From the NCBI GenBank assembly GCA_023140195.1, contig JAGLME010000022.1:1-62144 (forward strand): a DNA stretch of 62,144 bases, given 5' to 3'. Position 1 is the stretch's first letter, and each line of letters opens with the position of its first letter. The stretch is from Thermoplasmata archaeon. GTDB taxonomy: Archaea; Thermoplasmatota; Thermoplasmata; RBG-16-68-12; SOIM01. This document shows, piece by piece, positions 28,938 to 38,389 of the stretch. Below the pieces are notes generated by a model. That model was not told where the DNA came from. It saw only the letters and a list, made by a program, of their open reading frames with translations, and made no database searches. The position numbers were made by a program, and so were the translations under genes.

Positions 28938-31900
28938 ATGGCAATGAATGTGAGGAGGCGAACGTGGGGCACGATTTTGAGTGTTGTTCTAATGCTTTTG
29001 ATGACATTTCCTAGCATCGTAGTTGCCCCATTGCCCGCAATTGGTGAGCTGGATGATGAGACCGCTCTGAATGAGGATTCCATGATAATAGACGGCATGG
29101 CGGAAGATATCTCTGAGGTCGGCGAAGATATCGACAAGTCGCTCCGTGACGAGTTTGAGGATCTGGAGTGGCCGGAGGTATTCTACCCCAGCGGACTTGG
29201 AGGAAGTGACCTTCTGGGCGATGGACCGGCCGGCACGAACTCGTATTCGAGTGACATGCTGGACCGTCACGGCGTTAATGGGGCTTGGGCCCAGGGCGTG
29301 AACGGTTCCGGCGTGAATGTCGCCTTGATAGATACTGGAATCGATCTGAGCCATCCTGACCTGGTGGGGACCTATGCAATAGACGACCAGATACTTGGCA
29401 GTGTTTCGGGCGAGGTCGTCGTGGACGGGATAGCAGGAATCACCGAAGCATTTCTGGCCAATCAGTACGTCATAAACCTCGATCTGAGGAATAACGGAGC
29501 ACCCCTCACAGAGGGTACAGATTACGAATTTTATGATAAGATGGGGGAGGTGGTCTTCGCAAGCCCCTTGGGCTCGGGAGACAAGATCACTGCGAGCTAT
29601 GAATACACTTCTCCTTACTACGGTTGGCCGATAGCGTTCGATCCAGTTTCAATGTCCAACTTCTTGGAGCAGAACCATACGAAGGACACTTGGTACGCGA
29701 ACACGACTCAGGTGGGACCAGGTCCGTTCGAGTACTCGCACACGCTCATAATTGATGGCGAGACCGAGTTCGGTGGGGCCTATGAGACATGGGGTACTGA
29801 CGACAGGGATAATTCCTTATCGGTACCTGGCGGGAACAAAAAGGACTTCGATCTCAAGATTCTGAATCTGACCTATGACAAAGACTTCTGGTACTTCGGC
29901 TTTCCCACGTATATGAGGGTTGACACCACTAACGCCACTGAAAACTTCATTCCACAGGTGACATTTGGCATAATGATAGATGTCGACAACGAGACAAGCG
30001 GGACAACCACAGTTCCTGAAGGTAAGCTCATAGACACCAACACCTCACACAGTGATGAGGTCCTGGATGCGGAATTCAGCCCAGATGGGAGCATGGTGGC
30101 GACTGTCTCCAAGGATAATCTAGTAAGAATGTGGTATGCCTCAAATGCAACCAGGATAGCTACAATGTACAGCCATGAGAGCACGAATAATCCACCATTC
30201 TCTGTGGCGTGGTCCGATGACGGTACCAAGATCGCCAGCATATCGAAGGACAGGCTGTATGTCTGGAACGTCGGAGCTTGGGGAAGCCCTGCATATGAGC
30301 TTGTCATCTCTGGAGGTCCGGATATCGACGAATACGGTTTCTCCTCCTATCTGGCCTTTAGTCCGAACAATAACGTGGTCGCGTATGGGGGATTGGGAAA
30401 CATCAATTTCTGGGATTTCGGTGCGAGTTCTGAGTATTTCCTAGAACTGAGCCAATTGCCATTCCCGGTGAGGGCTCTGGCTTACAAACCTGGCGACCCC
30501 GACACGATTGCGGCCAACCTCGACGATTGGGTGGGAGGCGTTCCTCCATTTCTATACGAAGACACGGTGGGAGTCTATGACCTAAGTACAGCGACATTCG
30601 GACTCGTGCCAAATGGAAATGAGGCACCTCCTCAATATGCGCTCGAAGGACATGGGGACACGGTCCTCTCAATCGCCTGGTCTCCTGTCGGGGACAAAAT
30701 AGTCTCTGGTGGCCACCAGGGTGACATGACAGCACGCATTTGGAACGTCGTGGCCGAAACCGAGATTAGCAGCACGAGTGTGCTCAGACCAGTCGTTTCA
30801 GTGGATTGGTCGTCCAACAACGAGATAGCATATACGACCGTCCGATATCTAGACCAACTGCCATTCCTCAATACAACGGACCAGAATGGATCGCCTCTTC
30901 AGAGCATTCAGGGAAGATTGTCATGGTTCTCAGTGGACTGGGCCCCTGACGGCAACTCACTGGTAACGTCATCGGCTGACCTTTCCGCCAGAATATGGGA
31001 CAGCAATCTCGTCCTCTTGCGAGTCCTTGTCGCACAGAAGCCTGATTTTGCGCTATATGTCGTGGGCGGGGATAGATGGAACAAGAAGGACGCGAAATGG
31101 GAGTCTGGATTCCAGCCGTCAACATTCTATGTCTGGGACGATATGATGGGTTGGACCGGAACTGAACTGAAGAACACGACGATTCATTGGCCTGAAACCC
31201 CTCAGATGGAGGCCTTCCAGATATTTGGCGTAGCGCAATCCATAGAATTCGCAATTCCAAGAGTGAACCTGACCAATCCCACATCGATGGCGGTTGAGAT
31301 GTTCTCAGTTCCGTATGTTGGGGATCATCACGCTCAGGACTCCGTTCCAAGCGACATCGATGTCTTCAGAGTGCCAGAGGATGGCCCTGATGCGGCAGTC
31401 GGCAAGGGCCTCAACTTCAATCAAAATGTGAACAGTTCGTTGAGCACCTTCACATGGAAGGCCATCAAGTTCTTCTACACAGATGTGGCCCTTTCCAAAT
31501 CTGGCGAGTTCCACTTTGGATTCCATCCATCCCCGATTCTCATCAGCCAATTGGGAACCGTAGGGGTATTGGTGGTAGATTCAGAGAGACCTCGTGATTA
31601 TGATACTGTCTATGTCGACATGAACACGGACAATATCTTCGACAGCCAGGATATAATCTTGACAAGAGACAGTCCTACTGCGCTCTATAACGATAGTGCG
31701 GGTGAACTCTTCTCCGGCGGGATCATGTACTTCATATCAGATGGTTTCACTCCAATCCCATATTCTGAACCATACTCAGAAAGAAGGAAAGAAACCGATT
31801 CCGAGTTCCAGAACATCATACCCCCTAACGGGGATATTGTCACGTTCATAGGTGAGTTCTTCATCGACGAGGATACGAGAGAGAAGGCAGCACATGGGAC

Positions 31901-34900
31901 ACGATTGGCTTCGTTGATTAGTGCACAAGGGAATTGGTGGAGAAGCGATGTGAAGGGTGTTGCCCCCGGCGCGAAGTTCATCGTCCTCGCGAACACTAGA
32001 GAGAACATTGAGGATTCCTGGTGGTTCGCCATTCAAGGATACGATGGACTCGCGGGAACGGGTGATGAGGCCCAGATAGTGCTGAACGCTTTCAACTACC
32101 CGAGAGTAATCGAGAAGGGTTGGGACACATTCTCCAGACTGGCGGATTACATATCTATCAAGAAATCCAACGAAACCAGCCTCTTCGTAGGTCCCGGAGG
32201 GGACTACGGCTGGGGTTACGGAACCGTATCCTCGCCAAACGCTGCACCGGGTATTGTCACGGTCGGAAGGGCCAGTGGATTCCCACGACATTATGGAGAC
32301 GTGGAGATATCCTCATCCAGAGGCCCCACGCCGGTCGGGATTTCAAAACCTGATGTTATGGCCATGGGATTGACAAATACCCTCAACCCGAACCATGAGT
32401 CAGGTCAGCCTAATGCATTGCTGAAGGGCGGAGACGTATCGTCTGCTGTAGCCGTCGGAATCTTGGCACTAATCTATGAAGCATACAAGACCAACTATGG
32501 AGTGTTCCCGACAGCAACTCAAGCAAAGGAAATCCTGATGTCTGGAGCAGACGACATGAACAACGACCCCCTCAGCCAGGGTGCAGGATTCGTCAACGCG
32601 ACCAGGAGCGTTTCGGTTGCTTTGGGCAACGGTGGCATATCGCTCTCGCCGTCCACCCTCTCATTCGGCAACTTCCATGGGACGGAATATCCATCATTCA
32701 CCAACATACTCTCAGCAGAGGACGTGGACGTCAAGACGTTCACGGTCAGCAACAACGGAAACAGCGCAATCTCGGCCACTCTGGACACAACCGTGTACAG
32801 GAAATCGGGAGAATACTACTTGTCCAATTTCACAGTTGCAGACAACTACTCATTGGAACGAGAGATTCTGTTCTGGATAAACTCAAGTGGGATCTTCAAG
32901 GTTGCAGACGAAGGTGGGATTCTCAATATATATCCACAGGTCGTCCCCTTCAATTCAACTCTCTGGAATGGCGCCGAGCTGGTCAAGATCACTGCGTACT
33001 CCTCCTATGACACGATGACTAACGTCGCCTCGGTCTCCGCAACTGGCACAAAGACCTACTTCAAGAACTACTCCTACACAATGAACATCTACGACTGGAC
33101 AATGAATCCCATGAACACTTCGTTCCCAAGCCGGATATACCTTCAAGGCGATCTGCACCTTATGACGGAAGCATACAACGCCGCCAATGTGTTGCTGGGC
33201 GTCGATCCGATGACCAATGTCATGGAAGCAAGGATCAAGAACCCTGCAAGCAGGATAGATGATGGACTGGTGGTAAGCCTCAATCCGTTCGGTGATCCGC
33301 CGGACAAGGCGTATGAGTGGGAGTTCCTCATTGAAGTATATGAGAAGACCGAATGGCCGTGGCTGGTACTGAGTCCAACCACCCTACCAGCAATCTCAGC
33401 ATTTAGTAGCCAGACATTCTCAGCGACACTTCAGGTCCCCCAGAACGCAAAGGTGGGATCATATGAAGGATCCATCCAGGTGACGAACGATGGAACTGGA
33501 GAAGTGACAACCGTTCCGCTCTTGGTCAACATCGCCATAAACTCGCCAAACCTGGAGTTCGGTGGCGTCAACGGAACATCGGACCTGTACGACAACAACA
33601 GGATCTTCGGAGGGTACGACAAGGGAATGAGAGGTTCCACGAGGCTCTCAAGACCTTACACAGGAGACTGGCGGTTCTATTACTTCGACATCCCTGACGC
33701 CGGTATCTACAAGAGCGCTGGACTGAAGCTGTGGATTGAAGGCAACTGGACACTCAAGCCGTCGGACATGGACTTCTACATACTTGGTAGAGTGGGGACG
33801 CCTGATGACGTGAGCAGGTATGGACCATACTTCCTGAAGGTCGTCGGGAAGAGCGAAGAGGCAAAAGAGCCGGGATTCGAGACGAACACCAACATGAGCT
33901 CAGAGGTCATCGCTTTCGACATGAAGACTGGCATTAACGTCCTGGCCTTACACGGAGTGATCCTAAACGGCAGCAAGCCATTCGAATTCATCTTCGGCGG
34001 AGGTGGTGGCTGGATACAGGTCACCCCGCCCGAGATCAAGGAAAGAAGACCCGTGAGATACGGGGACAAGGACATGAGGATGATATCCAACCTCGAGTTC
34101 CCTGAAGGAGTCACCGCGACTGCCGTGGGTCCGGCCATCACCGAGAGCTACAAGGAAGTTGAAATCGAGCAGGACTACGAGACATGGTGGGCATGGGACA
34201 ACTGGGGAGAGTTCCTGCAGAGAGGTAGCTATACAAAGATCATCAACGTCTCCAACGTGTTCATTCTGGATGTCCACATAGTGGGAGATGACAAGGCGCC
34301 GGACCTGGATTTAGGGGTATTCAGAGAGGACGATCCTCCCGACGGGAAACTGGAGCTGGAGGAGGTCAAGGACATACATCTGATCAAGATAGGCGGTACC
34401 AAATGGGACTATGATGCCGATTCGGACGCCGACGAAAGGGTGGTCTGGATCAATCCTCCCGATGGGCAGTACATCATCAAAGTCCTCGGATTCACCATCA
34501 AAGGCAAGTTCGGGCACTTCGACATTGACATCTCCATGACCCTCGGAGGAGGCGAAAAGGGATATTGGATTACCGAGACATGGCCCAACGATGTCATAGT
34601 CGGGACCGAGACCGGTCTTAATCCATACACAACCGTGGACTTCACCCTGCACTGGAACCTTGCGGGGAGCACACCACCAGGAGAGTACGGCGGCGCCGTG
34701 ATGATCGGCACACCGAGCGCCCCTGCAATAGTGATCGTACCGGTCACCATAATATACGACCCGAACCCACCGGAGATACTCAGCTTCGCCATCAGCGCAA
34801 TCGGATATGAGATCGACATCCTGACCAACCGGACCACAAATCACCCGAGGCCGACTTTACAGGTGGGTCTGGCCGACCCATCTCGAGGTGAGCTGGACTG

Positions 34901-36182
34901 GCAATCTCCGGCCGTGTTCTTGGATGGAGAGAACATCACGTCCGTTGCCCAGATACTCATTCCGTTCACCGAGTTCGAAGGAACTCACGGATATTGGGAC
35001 GGGACGATTACATACACACCACCCGAGAGGTTGAAAGAGGGCATGCACAGCGTGGATGTCAGCGTCAGGGACCAGACCGGGAACCTGATAGAAGCCAACT
35101 ACACATTCGTCATCGACACCCAAGCTCCGTTCCTGGACGTCGACGGTCCGCCAAGCTATTCCACCCAGAACGGGATAGCCACCATATCCGGCCACACCGA
35201 GGCCGACAAGCCCGTGGTCATTAGGGAGTTCGAAATCATAGCGGACAACACTGGTTACTTCGAGAAGGACATCGTCCTGGAAGAGGGGATGAACACCATA
35301 GACATCATAGCGATCGATTGGTGGGGAAGGGACGTGGCAGGTAGAACGGTAAGGTCGAACCCCAATTCAGCAATACAGACCATCATCTACGATACCGTTG
35401 CCCCGGTGTTCATCGACGTACGGGTGGACGTACCTCGCGATCCGACCACGTTCGAGTTCGTGCCTATCACTGGGATGATAGAGGAATCCATAGGAAACGC
35501 AACACCGTACGATCCCACGACGGTGGATTTGACCATCAATGGGGAACCGGTCACCATGCTGAGCGATGGGAAGTTCGAGAAGTTGTTCGCTTTGAGCGAA
35601 GGGTTGAACACCTTCCACCTGGTCGCGACGGATGCAGCTGGAAACACGGCGACCCTGAACACGAGCATAACAAAGGACACATCGCCCCCGTCACTGGTCA
35701 TTGATGAGGTTCCAACATCCACGGAGGATTCGGAACTGACCATAACGGGAACGGTCGAACCGGGGACCATATTGACGATCAACGGCAAGTTCGTCAGTGT
35801 TGCGGGGGATGGATCGTTCGAAGAGACCGTCCCACTCACTGTGGGACCGAACGTCATAACTGCAGAGGCGGTGGACTCGGCGCAGAACATCAGGAACGTC
35901 CAGGTCGTCATCGTCAGGGAAGAATCCGACATGTCCCCCTACATCATAATGGCACTTCTGGCAATAATAGTCCTAATCTTGGGGTACCTTCTCGGATCCA
36001 AGTTCAGGAAGCCTGCTGAGCTTCTGGAGGAAGAGGAGATAGAGGAGGCGCCCTTGTTGGAGGAGCCCACAGAGGAGGAAGTGGAGGCCGATCTGGGAGA
36101 GGAGCCTGCGGAGGGAGTCCCGACACCCGAGGACACCTTGAACCCGCACATAGAAGAAGAGCTCATTAGTGAGGAAGGCTGA
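28938..36182 (+). CDS. Giant membrane-anchored subtilase homologue with inserted WD40 propeller; catalytic Ser apparently lost
   Basis: A 2414-residue exported protein. Signal segment ~8-28. The S8 fold starts with Asp132 in 'NVALIDTGIDLSHPDL' but is then interrupted: ~363-690 is a WD40-type propeller ('SDEVLDAEFSPDGSMVATVS', 'HGDTVLSIAWSPVGDKIVSG', 'SWFSVDWAPDGNSLVTSSAD'), and the fold resumes with His986 in 'AAHGTRLASLISA'. The segment that should hold the Ser reads 'LLKGGDVSSAVAVGILALI', where alignment with GTSMASPxVAG puts Asp1166 at the Ser position. The oxyanion Asn is also replaced ('FVGPGGDYGWGYG'). Beta domains and three Ig-like repeats follow (each beginning 'DT-x-(A/P)P'), then one membrane helix ('IIMALLAIIVLILGYLLGS') and a Glu-rich cytoplasmic tail. 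ATG 28938 follows AGAGGGA. It may be a binding scaffold, not a protease. Confidence 0.8.
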   Translation: MAMNVRRRTWGTILSVVLMLLMTFPSIVVAPLPAIGELDDETALNEDSMIIDGMAEDISEVGEDIDKSLRDEFEDLEWPEVFYPSGLGGSDLLGDGPAGTNSYSSDMLDRHGVNGAWAQGVNGSGVNVALIDTGIDLSHPDLVGTYAIDDQILGSVSGEVVVDGIAGITEAFLANQYVINLDLRNNGAPLTEGTDYEFYDKMGEVVFASPLGSGDKITASYEYTSPYYGWPIAFDPVSMSNFLEQNHTKDTWYANTTQVGPGPFEYSHTLIIDGETEFGGAYETWGTDDRDNSLSVPGGNKKDFDLKILNLTYDKDFWYFGFPTYMRVDTTNATENFIPQVTFGIMIDVDNETSGTTTVPEGKLIDTNTSHSDEVLDAEFSPDGSMVATVSKDNLVRMWYASNATRIATMYSHESTNNPPFSVAWSDDGTKIASISKDRLYVWNVGAWGSPAYELVISGGPDIDEYGFSSYLAFSPNNNVVAYGGLGNINFWDFGASSEYFLELSQLPFPVRALAYKPGDPDTIAANLDDWVGGVPPFLYEDTVGVYDLSTATFGLVPNGNEAPPQYALEGHGDTVLSIAWSPVGDKIVSGGHQGDMTARIWNVVAETEISSTSVLRPVVSVDWSSNNEIAYTTVRYLDQLPFLNTTDQNGSPLQSIQGRLSWFSVDWAPDGNSLVTSSADLSARIWDSNLVLLRVLVAQKPDFALYVVGGDRWNKKDAKWESGFQPSTFYVWDDMMGWTGTELKNTTIHWPETPQMEAFQIFGVAQSIEFAIPRVNLTNPTSMAVEMFSVPYVGDHHAQDSVPSDIDVFRVPEDGPDAAVGKGLNFNQNVNSSLSTFTWKAIKFFYTDVALSKSGEFHFGFHPSPILISQLGTVGVLVVDSERPRDYDTVYVDMNTDNIFDSQDIILTRDSPTALYNDSAGELFSGGIMYFISDGFTPIPYSEPYSERRKETDSEFQNIIPPNGDIVTFIGEFFIDEDTREKAAHGTRLASLISAQGNWWRSDVKGVAPGAKFIVLANTRENIEDSWWFAIQGYDGLAGTGDEAQIVLNAFNYPRVIEKGWDTFSRLADYISIKKSNETSLFVGPGGDYGWGYGTVSSPNAAPGIVTVGRASGFPRHYGDVEISSSRGPTPVGISKPDVMAMGLTNTLNPNHESGQPNALLKGGDVSSAVAVGILALIYEAYKTNYGVFPTATQAKEILMSGADDMNNDPLSQGAGFVNATRSVSVALGNGGISLSPSTLSFGNFHGTEYPSFTNILSAEDVDVKTFTVSNNGNSAISATLDTTVYRKSGEYYLSNFTVADNYSLEREILFWINSSGIFKVADEGGILNIYPQVVPFNSTLWNGAELVKITAYSSYDTMTNVASVSATGTKTYFKNYSYTMNIYDWTMNPMNTSFPSRIYLQGDLHLMTEAYNAANVLLGVDPMTNVMEARIKNPASRIDDGLVVSLNPFGDPPDKAYEWEFLIEVYEKTEWPWLVLSPTTLPAISAFSSQTFSATLQVPQNAKVGSYEGSIQVTNDGTGEVTTVPLLVNIAINSPNLEFGGVNGTSDLYDNNRIFGGYDKGMRGSTRLSRPYTGDWRFYYFDIPDAGIYKSAGLKLWIEGNWTLKPSDMDFYILGRVGTPDDVSRYGPYFLKVVGKSEEAKEPGFETNTNMSSEVIAFDMKTGINVLALHGVILNGSKPFEFIFGGGGGWIQVTPPEIKERRPVRYGDKDMRMISNLEFPEGVTATAVGPAITESYKEVEIEQDYETWWAWDNWGEFLQRGSYTKIINVSNVFILDVHIVGDDKAPDLDLGVFREDDPPDGKLELEEVKDIHLIKIGGTKWDYDADSDADERVVWINPPDGQYIIKVLGFTIKGKFGHFDIDISMTLGGGEKGYWITETWPNDVIVGTETGLNPYTTVDFTLHWNLAGSTPPGEYGGAVMIGTPSAPAIVIVPVTIIYDPNPPEILSFAISAIGYEIDILTNRTTNHPRPTLQVGLADPSRGELDWQSPAVFLDGENITSVAQILIPFTEFEGTHGYWDGTITYTPPERLKEGMHSVDVSVRDQTGNLIEANYTFVIDTQAPFLDVDGPPSYSTQNGIATISGHTEADKPVVIREFEIIADNTGYFEKDIVLEEGMNTIDIIAIDWWGRDVAGRTVRSNPNSAIQTIIYDTVAPVFIDVRVDVPRDPTTFEFVPITGMIEESIGNATPYDPTTVDLTINGEPVTMLSDGKFEKLFALSEGLNTFHLVATDAAGNTATLNTSITKDTSPPSLVIDEVPTSTEDSELTITGTVEPGTILTINGKFVSVAGDGSFEETVPLTVGPNVITAEAVDSAQNIRNVQVVIVREESDMSPYIIMALLAIIVLILGYLLGSKFRKPAELLEEEEIEEAPLLEEPTEEEVEADLGEEPAEGVPTPEDTLNPHIEEELISEEG

Positions 36183-36238
36183 GACGACCTTCCTGTAGCT
36201 GAGGTCCTATCCTGGACGGAGATCGGAGAGCAGGTCAG

Positions 36239-36652
36239 ATGCCGTCGTTTGTGGAGATTACGAGTCTGCCCATCATGCAGACAGATATCAGCCTCGACTT
36301 CTGTTGCTTCGTCTCAGCGATCATGGTTGTGTTCTGGATAATCATCGCGGTATTCGTGTATAGGGATGCTGAGGAGAGGGGGATGTCAGGAGGAACGTGG
36401 GCGTTGTTGGCATTGTTGTTCGGCTTGATCGCACTCATCATCTACCTGTTCGTGCGAGAGGCAAAAGTGCCAGCCAGGTATCGACCAATCCGCTACGATT
36501 CTCCTGTGGGACAGCCCCCAGTATCACCGCAGGCCCCAGGACCTCATTTGACACCTCCAGTCAGATACAGTCCTCCAAGGCCCGACTACTGTTCAGTGTG
36601 TGGAAGGAAGCTAATCGAGAAGACGCTCTTGTGTCCACTATGCGACACTTAG
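36239..36652 (+). CDS. Small membrane protein with C-terminal zinc ribbon
   Basis: A 137-residue protein with two membrane helices (~22-41, ~56-72), a linker rich in Pro ('PPVSPQAPGPHLTPPVRYSP') and a C-terminal 'CSVCGRKLIEKTLLCPLC' zinc ribbon. The second helix is preceded by the basic/acidic 'YRDAEERGMSGGTWALLALL' stretch common to archaeal small membrane proteins of unknown role. It lies 57 bases after the giant subtilase homologue on the same strand. The ATG at 36275 is an alternative start. Confidence 0.7.
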   Translation: MPSFVEITSLPIMQTDISLDFCCFVSAIMVVFWIIIAVFVYRDAEERGMSGGTWALLALLFGLIALIIYLFVREAKVPARYRPIRYDSPVGQPPVSPQAPGPHLTPPVRYSPPRPDYCSVCGRKLIEKTLLCPLCDT

Positions 36653-36723
36653 GTCTTTCTTCGTCTTTTGTCGACTAAAAAAGAATAAAACGAATGATAG
36701 CATCTCTAAGCCGGGTGGTCACA

Positions 36724-37992
36724 ATGGACGCATATGACTTCTCTGGTTTCTACAAGAAGACACCTGATGAGAGATTGAAAGCGGTCAAGGAATTCGCGGA
36801 ACTGGACAGCGAGGACATCGAGGTACTATCCAGCACAGGTCCCATGGAGATGGAAGAAGTGAACAGGATGATAGAGAACGTCATTGGCACCATGCCGCTT
36901 CCGTTGGGGATCGCTGTGAACTTCCAGATCAACCAGAAGGACTACCTCATACCCATGGCCCTGGAAGAACCCTCGGTGGTCGCCGCTGCATCGAACGCGG
37001 CCAAGATGGCTAGGGAAAAGGGCGGATTCGCCACCGAGAGCACTCCACCGGTGATGATTGGGCAGATACAGCTTACGAACGTCGAGGATGCTGAGGAGGC
37101 CAAGCAGACCATCCTGGAGAACAAGGAAGAGATACTGAAGATGGCCAATGAGAGGGATCCCATTCTATTGAAGGTGGGGGGCGGCGCGAAGGATGTGGAG
37201 GTGAGGGTCCTGGACACGATAAGGGGTCCGATGGTCATCGTGCATCTCCTGGTGGACTGCAGGGACGCCATGGGCGCCAACGCGGTGAACACGATGGCCG
37301 AGGGCGTTGCACCCTACATCGAGAGGATTACAGGAGGCAGGGTGTATCTGAGAATAATCTCCAACCTGGCAGACCGCAGAATAGCGAAAGCAAAGGCCGT
37401 GTTCTCGAAAGAGGCAATCGGCGGGGAGGAAGTGGTCGATGGAATCTTGGAAGCTTATGCATTCGCAGCGGCGGATCCGTACAGGGCCGCAACTCACAAC
37501 AAGGGCATAATGAACGGAGTCAGCGCGGTGGTGATCGCCACGGGCAACGACTTCAGGGCGGTCGAGTCAGGGGCGCATTCGTATGCCGCTAGATCTGGGA
37601 ATTACCGCCCCTTGAGCAGGTACGAGAAGAACGCGGACGGAGACCTTGTAGGATCAATTGAAATCCCCATGGCCGTGGGGCTGGTGGGCGGAGCGACCGT
37701 TGTACATCCCACCGCAAGGAGGAACGTGAAGATACTCGGCGTCAAGTCTGCATCCGAGCTGGGTGAAGTAATGGCCGCGGTGGGCCTTGCACAGAACTTC
37801 GCAGCGATGAGGGCTCTTGCCACCGAAGGCATACAGAGAGGGCATATGTCCCTGCACGCTCGCAACATCGCGGTTAGTGTCGGAGCGAAGGGAGATGAGG
37901 TCGGGATGATCGTCGAGAGACTTATCGCGGAGAAGAAGGTGCGGATGGATCGAGCCGAGGAAATCTTGAAGGAATTGCGCGGTGAGCACTAG
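36724..37992 (+). CDS. hmgA: Hydroxymethylglutaryl-CoA reductase, class II type
   Basis: A 422-residue HMG-CoA reductase making mevalonate (or running in reverse). Diagnostic parts: '[20 protein letters not shown]' (substrate loop with catalytic Glu), '[15 protein letters not shown]' (cofactor loop), '[20 protein letters not shown]' (catalytic Lys and Asn), '[13 protein letters not shown]' and the C-terminal '[15 protein letters not shown]' (catalytic His). The short N-terminus and these motifs fit the class II (bacterial-like) group, which some Thermoplasmatota and Archaeoglobus use in place of the class I enzyme. ATG 36724 follows GGTGGT; an upstream in-frame ATG at 36694 is less likely. 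Confidence 0.92.
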   Translation: MDAYDFSGFYKKTPDERLKAVKEFAELDSEDIEVLSSTGPMEMEEVNRMIENVIGTMPLPLGIAVNFQINQKDYLIPMALEEPSVVAAASNAAKMAREKGGFATESTPPVMIGQIQLTNVEDAEEAKQTILENKEEILKMANERDPILLKVGGGAKDVEVRVLDTIRGPMVIVHLLVDCRDAMGANAVNTMAEGVAPYIERITGGRVYLRIISNLADRRIAKAKAVFSKEAIGGEEVVDGILEAYAFAAADPYRAATHNKGIMNGVSAVVIATGNDFRAVESGAHSYAARSGNYRPLSRYEKNADGDLVGSIEIPMAVGLVGGATVVHPTARRNVKILGVKSASELGEVMAAVGLAQNFAAMRALATEGIQRGHMSLHARNIAVSVGAKGDEVGMIVERLIAEKKVRMDRAEEILKELRGEH

Positions 37993-38389
37993 GTCTCCGA
38001 TCTTGTGTTGTACCGTTTTTCGCTATGTTTAGATATATAGTATATTTTGTCATCTAATATCGCTACTGTATTATCTAATAACGTTTCATACTAAACATAG
38101 AGAGTTTGAGCAGTGACGGACGATGTGTGGACATCCCTCCCTTTAGGTTCTAACATTATAATAATAGATACTATCGTTATAACAATTAAAATTAATGGAT
38201 AATACTAAAAGAGCAGGCAGAAATGCCCGGAATCGCACGAAACCTCGAATCTCAACGGCTAGGAGGGGGTGTACCGCTCATTTTCAGGGATCTAAGAAAC
38301 CTTTTCATTCAAACTTTATAATAATAATGACACGATAAATATCTTTTTATATTCTCGCCGCGATACGCTGCCTAACGGGATGGGCTGCA
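37993..38389. other. AT-rich gap before the recombinase island
   Basis: This 397-base gap holds no gene that I can support. It is strikingly AT-rich compared with both flanks and contains an inverted repeat (38023-38100), a direct repeat of ATCTAATA (38052-38059 and 38073-38080), and runs such as TTATAATAATAATGA before the recombinase. The last part (about 38342-38352, TCTTTTTATAT) can serve as the recombinase promoter. It is a plausible place for a recombination site. Confidence 0.5.
38023..38100. repeat. Ten-base inverted repeat upstream of the serine recombinase
   Basis: CTATGTTTAG at 38023-38032 is repeated in perfect inverted orientation as CTAAACATAG at 38091-38100. The 58 bases between are almost all A/T with an internal direct repeat ATCTAATA. 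Serine recombinase crossover and accessory sites are often imperfect dyads, so this is a candidate att or res site, but I saw no matching copy beyond the island's other end. Confidence 0.45.

Noticed and set aside
30028..31010. WD40 region as a separate gene or as an assembly join
   Set aside because: The frame is open on both sides without a stop, and the two halves of the subtilase fold (Asp part before, His part after) both flank it.
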